This document shows positions 1-13,319 of a DNA stretch of 64,000 bases, one piece after another. The position numbers and the translations under genes are program-made. The notes below the pieces were generated by a model that made no database searches, was not told where the DNA came from, and saw nothing but the letters and a program-made list of their open reading frames with translations. The stretch is from the NCBI GenBank assembly GCA_050084515.1, contig CM114272.1:51212001-51276000 (forward strand). Direction: 5' to 3'. Positions within the stretch are counted from its first letter, which is position 1. Each line of letters begins with the position of its first letter. The stretch comes from Blasia pusilla. Lineage: Eukaryota; Marchantiophyta; Marchantiopsida; Blasiales.

Positions 1-233
1 TAATGTAACACGTGCGGAACAGTTCCGCAGGGCTCTATAATCTCCCCGCTTTGTGCCAATATCTTCCTACATAAGTTGGATTGTTATGTCGAAGACATAC
101 TCATACCAAAATACAATATAGGCAAAATGTATTCTCCCATGGCCACACACACATGCCATATGGTGAGGCAGTAAACTTTGTATCTTTCACCATTTCACAT
201 TTCCAATGCAAAGCACAACATGATGGGCATATT

Positions 234-728
234 TTATCTCATACAACCCAATGTATGACAATCATTGATAAGACTCGAACTCTTGTGTAATCGTAACTTC
301 CTAATATCATTTTCTTGGACATTTGGTCTCCTTTTAAGATTAAGTAAGGAATTTGCTCTCACTATCTTCTCAATATTAGACACTTGATGGATTATAGAAG
401 CATTTGTTACTGGGGCACTTTCTGGTAAGAGAACTCCATTAGAGGTGGAAGACACATGACCTACTCTTGACATTACTTCGTTCCCAAGATGGGGAGGAGT
501 GAAAGTCTTATCACTGAATTCATGTAGACCTTCCAATTATCCACTCATAATAGAAAGAGCGATAAGTAACTCAACTCTTGGTGTTACATAAGTAGTTGGC
601 CTCATCGTAGAGGAATTCTCAACAACTTCATGGAATGCACAATTAGATAACTGAAGCATTGGTCTTGGCGATTCATAAATATCTCTTGGGGATCGAATTT
701 GAACTTCTTGATTTTCTCCCAACATCAC
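234..728 (-). pseudogene. Unrecognised reading frame broken by one stop
   Basis: On the minus strand two open stretches (728-537 and 536-234) lie directly end to end in the same frame, separated by a single TAA at 539-537. Together they would encode about 164 residues, rich in Ser and Asn. I recognise no domain, signal peptide or membrane segment. The surroundings are AT-rich transposon debris, with a Helitron helicase relic 1.4 kb away, so this is probably a relic of a mobile-element gene. It could also be a chance open frame. Nothing shows expression. Confidence 0.2.
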
Positions 729-1037
729 TCCATTTGCATTGGACGGCCTGAAGCAAGGTATGATTATACTAATTGATTTATATATAAGATTATTTTATTT
801 ATTATTTTTTTCATTCTCCTTACTTGAATACTTGGAATTATTCTTCCACATATATATCTTCGGAGGCATGTTGGAAACTCTTCAAGTTTAGTCTACATGT
901 TGAACTTCCAAGTATTGTGCGATTGATAGTTTATCTCCTAGAGTAGCAAATAGTCTACTTTCATGATGGTAACGCTCTTGAAGATGTTTTACAACTAAAT
1001 ATAGAGACAACTCTAACACAACGGTTTACAGCTAGTA

Positions 1038-2105
<1,068 letters not shown>

Positions 2106-3720
2106 GTGAATTATTATGGAAAGGAACAAGCAAATTTGTTTCACGTCTTCATACATAAAGGAGAATGTTATTGGTTGAGATTACTCCTCCATCATGTTCA
2201 AGGAGGAACTACATATGAATGCTTGAAAACTATGAATGGAATATTATGTCCAATATTTAAGGAGACTACTATCCAATTGGGACTTCTTGAGGATGATAGG
2301 GAACTGCTCTCTTGCTTTGAATAAGATTTTATGATCCGTACGGGTTCTTCATTTCTTCGTCTATTTACAATTATTCTAACTTACAAAATACAGACATAAC
2401 TTGTTATATTATGGAATCTATTTTGGTTCCATTGGTAGAAGATATCTTATATGAAAAATATGAGGTAAGAATTCATTACTACCACTCCTTACATCATTTG
2501 TTTTCTTCCTAAGAGTATCTTCTAGTAAGCATACCATACTTTGGACATTTTTCATTGTAGAAACCATGAATTCCTAATCATATCGTTGATGATGCTATGA
2601 TTAATACTACTTTGTTGGAATTCCATTCTTACTTATAATATCAAATAAAGAGATTGACCAACTTTCCTAACATGCCCAAAGGTAATTTCCAAATTCTTCA
2701 TTCACATTTATATTTGGAGGAACAAGAGCTATTATATTATACTAAGGAATTATTTAAGCAAATGCAATTGGGAGAAGCGTGTCTACATGAAGGATAACGT
2801 GTTATTTGGGATGCTCTACATAATGAACTTGATCAAATATGCTTAAATTATCCACCATCATTTAAAAAAAAATTTCATTAATGATCTAGGTGGAACGGGA
2901 AAGACATATTTACATAATCTTCTCCTTGAAAATATAAGAATTGCAAGAGGTTGAGCTTTGACTATAGCATCATCCCAAATAGTTGCTCCATTGCTAGACA
3001 CATGATATATTATGCATTCACGCTCCGAGATCTCTATCAATCTTCAAGAGAGCTCTACTTGCAAGTAAGCGCCATTACCCGATTTACATCCAATTCTATC
3101 AATACATAAAATTTAGTAACTTCTAATTTTATTTCCCTATGCCGTCTTGTATGTCCTTTTATAGTTTATGAGTCAATAGTGACGAAGCACATGTAATTTG
3201 TGATGCGATACTCATTATGTAGGACGAAGCACCTATGGCTCATCATTATGCATTCGAGGCTGTAAATCATATTTTACAAGATATTATGGGAGTGATATCT
3301 AATGACCTACAAAAAATACCATTTGGTGGTGACTTTCATCAAGTGTTGCCTATTGTTCGTCATGGGGATCGGTCGCAAATTGTCCAAGCCACTATAAAGA
3401 GGTCATATCTTCAGTATCATGTAAAGGTTATAAAATTGACAAAAAATATGCGGAGTTCAAAGGTTGGAAGGTCATTTGCGTATTGAAATTTTGTTTTTGC
3501 TGATTGTCTATTGGAAGTGGGAGAGGGTTCCCTTTGATTGCATCTGCCTCCCGTTTGCCAGTTGATTTACTTAGGTTTCAATTCCCTATTCGACCAACTT
3601 TTGCCATAACTATTAGTCAATCTCAAGATCAAACTTTGCAAGCGGTTGGCATTTACTTGCCTCCTCCCATATTTTCTTATGATCAATTCTACATAACATT
3701 ATATAGAATAAGGAAGTAAA
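2106..3720 (+). pseudogene. Helitron Rep/helicase relic (Pif1-type helicase)
   Basis: Pieces of a rolling-circle Helitron transposase are spread over several frames in the expected order. 2106-2324 matches the segment just upstream of the helicase in plant Helitrons (YWLRLLLHHVQGGTTYE, LGLLEDDREL). Around 2890-2935 there is a Walker A-like GGTGKTYL. 3222-3450 has the DEAP Walker B box followed by AFEAVNHILQDIMG, GGDFHQVLPIV and LTKNMR. 3530-3719 is the C-terminal helicase end (FAITISQSQDQTLQAVGIYL), where the family normally has KSQGQT. Frameshifts, in-frame stops and missing segments make it non-functional. The N-terminal rolling-circle (HUH) endonuclease region was not found. The family normally makes a single protein of more than 1000 residues for strand-nicking transposition. 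Confidence 0.85.
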
Positions 3721-3810
3721 GTTCCTTCCACATTACCATCAAAAGTGATGAACATTCCACCATGATTTCACACGAAATGTTGTGCATAAAAAAATACTTG
3801 GATTATTAAA

Positions 3811-4210
3811 GAATCTATATAATTAAAAGAGGATAGGGTTGGAGGATACCCTCTTGAGGTGTTGCCACATGTGTTGTGAGGGTTCTTATGGTATCGACAC
3901 ATGTCATTTTTAAAGAAAGAGTTGAACTAAAGAGAGATAATAAAGAAAATTTAAGATCACAGTGCAACACCTCTCCTCTAAGGGTTCCTATGATGTCGAC
4001 ACATGTCATTTTGAAAAAGAAAATTGAATTAAAGAGAGATAATAAAGAAAATGTAATATCCTGTCCTGTAAGGATTCTCATGGTGTTGACGCATATCATT
4101 TTGAGCGAGAGAGTTGAATTAAAGAGGAATAAAAAATATCAACATTACAAATTGTATGTCCACAACTTTTACCAAACGAAAACATAACATAATGGAGGGT
4201 GCTTTACTAG
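3811..4210 (+). mobile_element. Helitron-like 5' end followed by three tandem repeats
   Basis: The word tctatataattaaaagagg at about 3811 resembles the TC...-type 5' terminus of non-autonomous plant Helitrons. The same word, slightly changed, occurs at 28814 on the other strand. Three imperfect direct repeats follow, anchored on a tcgacacatgtcatt-like core at 3892, 3994 and 4084 (periods 102 and 90 bp). Each unit ends in an aattaaagagagataata-like stretch. A CTAG occurs near 4207, but I see no convincing hairpin before it, so the 3' end is open. The short open frames here on both strands are by-products of the repeats. Confidence 0.45.
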
Positions 4211-5867
4211 GTTCTTTTAAAAATTGTATGGAACATGATTAGTCCTATGAACTATCTACACACTTCAGTAATGAAGAAACCATTCGAGTGGGGAAAGAGT
4301 AACCCTAGCCCGGAACAGGCATTAAAGTTTGTTTCTGATGTTCGGCGAGGCCCTCGTCTGCACTTTCCCCCCAAGATTCAAAGCCTATGTGTGGAGCCCA
4401 CGAAAGCGTTTTCGAGTGTCACGCGGAAGTCGCTGTCTACACGCCTATGAATTGGTACGATTGGAATCGCGTACGCTCGAGGGATGGTCGAGTAGAGACC
4501 AGACACTCTTGTGGGATCTGTGTCCATGGGGATCATATTCGCCGAGGGGATGCAGAAGTGTTGGGGGACGGTTCGGATTTCGGCCCTTCAGTCTGTCCGG
4601 GAGCTTCGACTTGTCGTAGGGCACTTCCCCATGTGAGGAATATCATGTTTCGGGATTTCTATGTGTGTGTATGTGGAGCCCGAGAGACCGAATTGCTTCT
4701 GCGGAAGATATTGAAAGCTTGGCGGGAATTTCCAAGAGAATTGTTTGAGAGAGCGCTGGATCGGTCCACTTGATTGTGCACTGAATTGGATAGAATCCCT
4801 CTTCGATCAGTTTAGAAGCTCTTGGAGTGTGTACTTCGCTGCGCTCATGATGAAATGGTGTGTTCCGAGCCTCAGGAACGTCGTGAATCAGTGCTGGTGA
4901 AGACTCACGAGCTTCTGACTCAAATAATTGAGGAGTTCGTTTCGAATTGTGATTCTCTCGGCATGTGATTGCTTTGAGGCAAAGTCAGGAATCTAAGATC
5001 GAATCTGTGCAGCGCCTCGGCCAGCGTATTCAGAGCTTGTACATTTGTTTGATTCTCCCGTGTAAAAGGCTGTCGGGACTAGAACTCGTAGAGTGGTTTC
5101 ATACCAGCTCTGTCGGCTAGATCGTCAGAGGTCACCTATTGCTCGATTAACCGGTTACGCAGCGCCTATTTTCTTCCACCAGCACCTTTCGAGTAGTTCA
5201 GGTCTTCGAGTTCGGAATTCCGTGAACTCGGTGGAACTGGATGACTGGTCGTCGGACTCATCTTCGAGCATCGGATTGGGTGGTGGTGAAGTCCAAGTCT
5301 GGGGTCCGACCATCCGGAAGGAATAGGTCGAGAATTTGCGTCCCTAGCTTGGAATCTTACTGCTTTGAAAGCTACTTACTACTTTCTAACTGGGAACGGC
5401 GGATTCGAAACTTCCTAGTAAGGCGTTCCGAACTCCTTGGCTCCCGGTCTCTTTCATTTTCATCGCTGAGGCATGCATGAATGATGCTACAAGAGAAAGG
5501 CTAATCTCCCATTTTTTACCGGCCGAGGGGAGAGGGATGGCTGGGGGGAGCACTCACAAAGCACTGTCAGCTGGCATCATATACGTCATGGCCGGATTTC
5601 TTAATGTATTATGTATGGAGCCTTCCGCAGTATCGAAGTGGACGACCTCGCTGCTTTGAAGCTCACTACGTCAAGAGAATGGACGGATTCCATATTTCGG
5701 CTGCTACATCTGTGTGTTTGTGTGCGTGCGTGCAGGTTGGCATTCGGACGTGGAAGGCGGGTAATTCTGAGAAAAAACCGAAGCCTTGTGAGGAGTACTT
5801 CAGATTGACTCGGCCTGATTACGCAGAGACTTGTCCTTCTTTACCTCTTCATCAGCAGCATAGCAAC

Positions 5868-6155
5868 TCCCGACGCGCTCAGATTTTGAGACAATCGTCT
5901 GCCGGCTCGCTCGGGGAATCCTCCACTCTAGCAGCCTAGCTTGGAAAAAGAACCGAAACCCTCTGACGATCACATCGGACGGAGTGGCCCCGAGTAAGCA
6001 CGCTCGTCCTCCTTTACTCCTTTACTCCTCCATCATCACCATTCCAGAGAATGAACGGAAAATATTGGACCACCAGCTCGAGACGCGCTCAAATTTCGTG
6101 ACAGGCGTCCGCTGTGGCGATCGGATACCCTCTACTCTAGCAGCCTAGCTCGAAA
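5868..6155 (+). repeat. Imperfect direct repeat pair, about 75 bp, 210 bp apart
   Basis: 5868-5945 and 6079-6155 share gacgcgctca, then a diverged middle, then ctctagcagcctagct followed by a gaaa. The spacing of about 210 bp suggests an old segmental duplication inside the GC-rich block. Function unknown. Confidence 0.6.
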
Positions 6156-6718
6156 CATCGTGGTACGAATCCTGTGCTCTAGAATGCGAACACATCCTGT
6201 GCGTAGTACGCGATGGAAGCTGACAAGACCACGCCCGATCGCCTGTGGCTCTGGTCTAGCCAATTCCAACTGTTCCCAACACATGACGAGGAATCGAGTC
6301 CCCATCATTCTCATTGCCACCGTGCCTCCATATCCTCCATAAGGTAAGGCAGGCACGTACATACGCGTAAAATACGAAGCTCAGTAATCCAGGTTACAGG
6401 ATTACGACAACGGCAGCCGCAGGGAGGCAAGCAATACAGACAGACAGATTCCCATGCCATGGCGGTCGACGCTGAAACAAACGTCACCTTTTCAGAAACG
6501 CAATCGATGAGCTTCACTGCCGCTCCACAGAGAGCACTACTGGGTTCCGCCCCACAGGGCCCACGGGATGCGTCATCGGCACTGTGGAGATGTCCACCGG
6601 ATCCCTGCGTGGACGATGGGAGCGCCAGAGCTGCGGCGTACCTGCGACAGCCAACCGTCGTCGGTGGCCAGAGTCAAAGACTGGTTCGCTAAGGGTACCG
6701 GGGGTGATCCAGAAATTC

Positions 6719-6791
6719 AAAACCTCTCGCTCTCCTTCGCTCTCTCTTTCTCTCTCGCTCTCTCTAGCTGCCGAGATCCTCTCTCTTTGTC
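6719..6791 (+). repeat. CT-rich tract
   Basis: An imperfect pyrimidine tract (ctctcgctctcc and similar) is followed by agatcggagcagg-like sequence. Such tracts are common in plant 5' untranslated regions. It could mark a plus-strand transcript start, but no convincing coding sequence follows, so the role is open. Confidence 0.4.
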
Positions 6792-9700
6792 CCCGAGATT
6801 AGATCGGAGCAGGTAGCAGATCGTAATTCTGGTCGCCCGTTGGTTGCTGCTATGACGGTTTAGTAGGGTTGAAGTAAACATCAACCGGCGCTGCATGCAA
6901 GTTTAAGAGCGGTCAAATCAGCTTTCGAAGGTCTACGCTCATAATGACGGAACATGCCCCCATGTTACTAGCTTACCCAGTTGAAGATGCGCATGGCATG
7001 GCCTACGAAATCATTGGTCGTCCTCGGGCTGAGAGGATTTTGAAAGATTCAATTCAATCACTGACATGTCCTCGCTCAGTCTAGGACCTTCAAAAAAGGT
7101 AGTGCGATGATCTTGTGAGTCGAAAGCTCTGGCATCCAAATTCTGTCGATGGCAACTGGTCATTTCTTATGTATGTATGTCTGGACGTTGTCGTTTCAGA
7201 GCGCTGTCCCCCGATCCCAGAAGGCAAAATTCTCCGAAGAGATTCTGTCTGTCTAGATCTCTCTTACAAAAGCTGGTCGCGCTCACTTTGACAGAAACCT
7301 GCGATTGGCAAGGCCAGCATCATTAAGATAAGAAAACGCATTCTCAAACCAATGGTAAGATGCGCAGACTCGCTCTGGCCCCACCCAACCGCTCGCGATA
7401 AGATCGGGCATGCAATTCTCCAGAAACAAAGAAGAGAACGCATTTGCCAGGGCACATTATTCAGACTCAGTCATTCCATGTAGACCATTCACAGACAATC
7501 GGGTCCGATCGATTGGAAGCGCAGCTCGCCGGTCTTCCATACTGACAGAAATTATGAATCCGTTCCAAGCGCAGACAAGAAGCAGTGTGGCCTGGGTGCA
7601 CCGAAAGCTCATATGGTCGGGCCACACCACAGAGATGGGTCTGAAGGAACCACTGATGACATCTGCGGATAAAAACCTCCGATCAGGAGAAAGAGAAATG
7701 CAAGGGAGAAGCCATAGGGTAAAAAACAGGAGGCCGAGGTTCGTCTCCCTTGGGAGGACTTCGGCGATGGGATGTCGTGCTATGTGTAAGTACACAAGTA
7801 TTTCGCAAGAGTGCAGTAGCTCTGACGCTAGAAAATTGAAAGCTCTCTGCTCAGACAGGGGAAACCGCACCAATTCGATCTCTCAGAAATGTGAGGGTCA
7901 GAAACTCCGGCTATCCCTCGGAATTGAATGTAGCAACCTTGGTTCCTGAAACCGGGCCGATATCAAACATTACTTCAAGCGCGCATGGCAACAGTGTCAA
8001 TTTCAAGACATTTCCTGAAGCGCAAGCGGTTGTGGCTTCAAGCTTGGCGAGACGCTCACCCTAGAGCCATACTTTTTCTCGAAGTTGAATAGGTCAGTAT
8101 ACAGTTCTATAGAAGACACCGCCGTAATCTCACGAAGACCCGCAGCCCGGGACATGGTGGCCGCATGGCAAATCGCCCTCGCACATGCTACGGCGTAGGG
8201 TTCGCGACACGGGATTGGATTGGATCTCGGAGGGTGACTCGTGAGTCTCATAACTCCAGTCAATGGCGCGGCAGTTGAGTCATCTTCTTTGTTTAATGAT
8301 CCGTATAACTACCACGTGATGAGGCCCATGGCACCGTACGCAGACTCTTCTTCTCAAGTTCTCAGAACTTCAGAAGGTTAATGGTGCGTAGGAGTCACCG
8401 AATCACTACTGTTGTTCCCCTCAGCTAAAGACGTGACTCGCGTGAGGGGTACAAGTTACGTTAGATTCTGTGACGGCAAATGTAACTGTACTGAGGTCAC
8501 GATGGTTTCCTCCGTACAGTAGCAACTGCTATTTGAATTAGATTTGTTCCTAACTTCCTACACCGACCGCTCCACAGCACACAAAGACTGCTCTTAATGA
8601 ATGAAAGATTCTTCTTGACAATGGAGTCAGGTCCAGAATAGGGCAAAGTCGAATGATGGTGAAAGCTACTGTAATCGTTCCTGAGAGTTGAGTTCTAAGA
8701 TTTTTGCTCACCAGGAATCATTACAAGTGAGAAGTTCTCTTCAAATGAGTCGTTTGCCTGGATTTCTCGGGTACCCACAAGTAGTACTAAAAATCTGGAG
8801 TGAGCGGACAATCTTTCCTTCTTAGCTGGACGTCTAGAGTGTTATCCACACGGACTCCACAATCTTGGCGCTCCAATTATCATCATGTCTTGGTTAAAAA
8901 CGGGGCTCAATCACCGTTGAGGTTCTCAAATTGGGGTCCTTCTGTCTACAGAAGGACTCGGAAGAATAAATGCTGCAGAGACTCGAAGGGCCTGAATGAC
9001 ATATGAAGCCACACGGAGGCATTGAAGACGTATCCCAAGAACCCTTAAAGGAGCCAGGGCCATAGAAATTCATGAGAAAACATGTTGTTCAGGAACCATA
9101 AAGAATGCGGAAAATTCGCCGCCCACTGACTTCACTCGTGCTATAGTTGCACAATTGGCCGTTAACGCGACGATCGCCGACCCCATTGGGCGGGACCGCC
9201 ATACCAGAAACCGTTTTCAGGGCTACGTTTCGGGCGAGGGGTCTTCTCCTACTGCCACCCTGTCCACGATGACCAACCCGTGAGCCCGTGACTCATCAAT
9301 TGAGGCCTTGGAACATGTCACTTCAGTAGAGAGTACAGGAAAGTTCGTCGCAGAACTCGAAGGTTACAGGAAGATAATTGAAGGACTCCAAAGTTGGATT
9401 GAGTAAAAATAGGGAATGTGTATGTTCGGACACGGTGGTAGGGGTCGTTCTCTCAGAAAACTCTGAAGCCAGTGTATTTCCTGATCGGTCGTGTCATCAA
9501 AATTTATCAGAAATATTTGTCTTCCTTGAAAGATACGTGGGCGCCTTCCAAGCATACAATCGGTTACACAGAGTAGCAGCCAAAACGCAGGCAAGACTTC
9601 CGCAGAAGCTCCAACCGAGGGCGTCATATGTGCTTGAAACATCCGCCTCTCGGGCGCTCCTTGCCGAAAGAACAATGAGGAACAGATCCTGTCAAGACAC

Positions 9701-9948
9701 AGTACACAGTGTTCTCGCCGGGACTTCCAATTAGGGACTCAAGATCACAATATCCAGAAGCTCAATAACAGAAAACGCTCACTAGAAAATTGATCATCAA
9801 CTACTAAACCCACACGAGAGGGCAAGAATAGGCGTTCAGCGTATGAGACACAGCACGAGTTTTGTCCTCGTGTCTACTGGTCATTCAAGTATAGCATCTC
9901 TAGGAGTTCACGCTGAACAGCTACTAATGTATGACTTCGAGGATATTC

Positions 9949-12900
9949 TCAAGCGATGGAGTTCCGCCGGGCGTGCCTGACTGTGGATGCAGCAGCTACT
10001 CCGTCACGGCAACTGGAACCATGTGACTCTAGCTTATGGTCACGCAAGCTCTTCGGTTTTGTTTTGATAATGTGCTCCTCGAATGGCCACATTCCTTTCC
10101 CAGAACACAGCATGCGCTCCGTGTAACTCGACTCCAACGAGCCACCGTCACCTTTCCTTCTCCGGAATCCAGCGGCTGAAAAAATCCTTAGAGCTCTTGC
10201 AAGAAATCCAACTCCTCTGGTAGAGGGCTTCGTTTCTTCATCGACGCCATCGTCTTCGGCATCCGAGTTGGTGACTTCGGGCACTGCGGTCAAGGAGACC
10301 CCCTGGGCGTGGGCGGTGTGGCCACCGCCAGGTCTCCTACTTCTCCCGTCGATTCCTCCTAGGATGCTACCCTTGCACTTATCGGAGCTACACTTGGTGA
10401 CAGGGTTACCGTCCATTTTCCTCTTCATGAACGCTAGTTCTTCTTCTAGACCTTTCAATCTTGTCTCTGTAGCCTCGTAGTCTGCCTTCAAAAGGGCTGC
10501 TTGGCGAAACGCTGAATCTCTCTTTAGGATGTATCCGAGTGACAGAACACTATCTCCCAGTTCGGTGTCATCGACCCTGAAGGAGTCGTCTCTCGATTGG
10601 AATGATTCTCGAGTAGATCTGAACGAGTCTGACTGTATGTGATAGGCCAAGCTGTTCTTGCGGAAGGATGCGTTATTTGATGATAAGGGCGGAAGAGATT
10701 CAAGTCTCATCGATTGACCAGGGTACTGCAAGTGACCACTGAGCACGTTGCGCGTCTGTAGTTGTTGCATGAACATGGCCTGTACAATCATCCTCAACGG
10801 CATGAGCTCATTTTGAACCGCGTGAGTGCACATTTCCTGAGACAGCTTTTGACAGTTCAAAATCCTGCAGACAATTTGCCTCTCTTCTTGAGAAAAGTGG
10901 GGATGCACCTGCAAGCATTCCCACACATTGTAAGGTTAGGTCATAGAAAACTTCAGCGCGAAGTTAGGCTGAGCAGATAACGATCGAGATAGTACAGCAG
11001 GTAAGGAAGGCAACCGTTTCGACACGCATTTTCCGTGCACTCCAGAAGGAAAATAAATCTAAGAATGATCTCGAGGCAAGTCTCTTGAGAGACGAACTAG
11101 TTTGCACGTCTTCCACTAAATACAATTCGAAATTTGTAAGTTCGCAAAATAGTAGCAGTAGCAAATTCAGAGCAAAGTATAGTCGAATCATCCAGTGTTT
11201 AGCCCGCCTTGTTACCTTCAAGTAGACGTGCATCGCTCGGTAGAGGTGATCATGAGTTGCTCGGGCATAGGACGGGATGACCTCCGCCAGCTCTAAGAAC
11301 TTGGAAGGCGAAAGGCTGAGGTCACGGGCCACTTCGGCCAAATACTCGTCCCAGACCTTTGCAACAGCTGAGACGGCATACACGCAGTAAGAGTTCTCAG
11401 GAATCTCTGCACTCGTTACATTAGGCATTGTCTCGAAGTCACTGGTAGACCTCTGCTGCGACATGAATGAAGTGACAATTCGTCTCATACAACTTACTTC
11501 AGCCGCTGAGATGCAACTGTCCTCCGCAATCTTGAAAGGATAGAGGAAGTCTGCTATGGTTGCAAGTTCTAATTGGGAAGATATTCTTGATTCCAACTGA
11601 CTCTTGCACTCAGGGCTCGTATCGCATGCAAGAGCGACCCTTAACAGAGAGAAGAGAAAGCTAATAGGAACTGCGTCCTTCTCTACTGGAAGGAGTCTCA
11701 CCACAGCTTCCACGAGATTATATTGTGTACACCTCGACGGAAGGAAAACTGCATTCGGTTTGAGCTGCTCATCGGAAACCACAATGTCCGTTTCAGAAGC
11801 CGAGTAAGTGAATACCCATCGATCAACAAATTTCACTATGGCCTGACTCACATACTTCTCCTGCATACCTTGCCTGCGAATTGCGGCGATCACTCGCTCG
11901 AATACGCCGCAAGGGAGGCGCAAGAGATCTTCCATCCACCAGTCTGGAGAAGCGGAGTCCCTCGTGCTGGCACTGATGTCACTCCAGAACTGGCTCTCGA
12001 TTGACGTTCCAGGTCTGGAAGTTCTTTCGAGCGGGTCTACCATTTCCATGCACGCAATGAATGCAAGCGATTCAATACACCGGCTAGTAATGCGGAGATC
12101 CTCTGTGTGTGGATGAAGGTCTTGGCAGTGTAAAAGAACTATCATGGTATCTTGCCAGCTCTGAAGTGCGACCTGAGTCAAATACAAATCACTTCTCTCG
12201 CACAAGTTGGCTTTGCCATATTCCTCGTTCATCTGGAGGTATTCGCCCGCACACCTCAATTCCGCGACATTAGATGATTCCATCTGTATGGTGGAGCCAT
12301 AACAGAAATTCACAACGATCTCAAAAATTTCAGGACCGCCGGGGCAATCGTGAGGAATCTTCACCTCTTTCGCATCCGTTAACATGCGCTTCAGATAACC
12401 GCTCCTCGAAATCAGTGGATACTGCAAAAACAGGGCAAGTGCGTGCGGTGAAATCACAAGCATCGCGAGTTCACTTCCGAGAACGACGGATTCTGATGCC
12501 AACTGTTGAGCGGTTCCGTATCAAGCAGATTTAAATTAAGGTGTACACCATAAGAGGATTCGAGATTTCACATTCGAAGCAGTGACCCTTAGCACGCGTC
12601 ATGTACGGTTCACGAGACATTAGCTCCGCCTCTGAACTAGTGATCTCATGACAATGGAGAGAACGGACGTGATGGTGCACAAATGCATGATAAGACAACA
12701 AAATCAGAAGATCGGACCTACTTTGTGAAGCTGAAAGGTTCGATCACAAAAGTGGACAGTAATAGTTGTCGGTAGTCCTGTAGCCTCACACCTGGGAACA
12801 CGCATACAGATTCAATTAAAACAAAAAACAGCGAAAATATCTGTATCAATCTCAGACGATATGCTTCACAGAAGCGTGAGCGTCCGTCATCCATAGAGAC

Positions 12901-13319
12901 GAGAAGTTCACAAACTTCGCGAATTTGACCGGTAACCAGCTGGACAACACTCTCATGAAATATGAAGCACATCTTCTTATAACTACATCCTCTTTCAAGA
13001 GACTTCCGAAAATACTATCGTGAGTCTACCGAGGTCTTGAATGAACCACAAACCACGCAATTATGTTGTTTTGAAGAGCCTGGCCCACAGTTGAGCTGCT
13101 GGCTTCACTTCCACCATCCTTACTCCGTTCCAAGTCACCATCGGACGAGTAAGCCAGATTCATGACCATCATACCATTGCTGCTGCCACACTTTAACACA
13201 GCGGACTCCAGAAAGTCCTCGTAGGTCTCATAAGCTTCCGTCACAGAACTTTGCCCTTTTGCAAGATTCGACGTTTCGTTCTGCGAGTTGTCGGAGAAGG
13301 TGGAAGGAGATGAAGCCAT
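9949..13319 (-). CDS. NPH3/RPT2-like BTB protein (phototropin signalling adaptor family)
   Basis: Three exons on the minus strand, all in phase 0: 13319-13050, 12502-11216 and 10908-9949, with GT/AG introns of 547 and 307 bp. The predicted protein is about 838 aa, somewhat longer than the usual 600-750. A Ser-rich N-terminus leads into a BTB-like fold (FLQYPLISRSGYLKRML, VVNFCYGSTI, LRCAGEYLQMNEEYG). The NPH3 domain runs from about residue 200 (WWMEDLLRLPCGVFERVI) through HLYRAMHVYLK. That joins exactly across intron 2 to VHPHFSQEERQIVCRILNCQ and MCTHAVQNELMPLRMIVQ. A coiled coil follows (LKGLEEELAFMKRKM). The last residues are ARRNSIA, with Ser third from the end. NPH3 family members bind phototropins and CUL3 at the plasma membrane. 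The first exon boundary (TTT before GTGGTT) was chosen because it keeps phase and gives the family's AWF. Which NPH3 subgroup it belongs to is not settled. Confidence 0.9.

Larger units (their letters stand above)
4235..9700. other. GC-richer unique DNA, no recognised gene
   Basis: This 5.4-kb block differs in base composition from the AT-rich transposon zones and resembles the flanks of the two host genes. Many short open frames exist on both strands. The longest are a plus frame 7410-7949 (179 codons) and a minus frame 7873-7457 (138 codons) lying antisense to it. Neither shows a known motif, and no chain of frames joined by GT/AG sites gave a recognisable protein. The minus frame 8263-8003 is also unrecognised. 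It could hold a lineage-specific gene, a long non-coding RNA or intergenic DNA downstream of the NPH3-family gene. 8270-9360 shows nothing. Confidence 0.4.

Noticed and set aside
12718-12972. Minus frame of 84 codons inside NPH3 intron 1
   Set aside because: Exons 1 and 2 join in phase without it, and it has no NPH3 homology; treated as intron.
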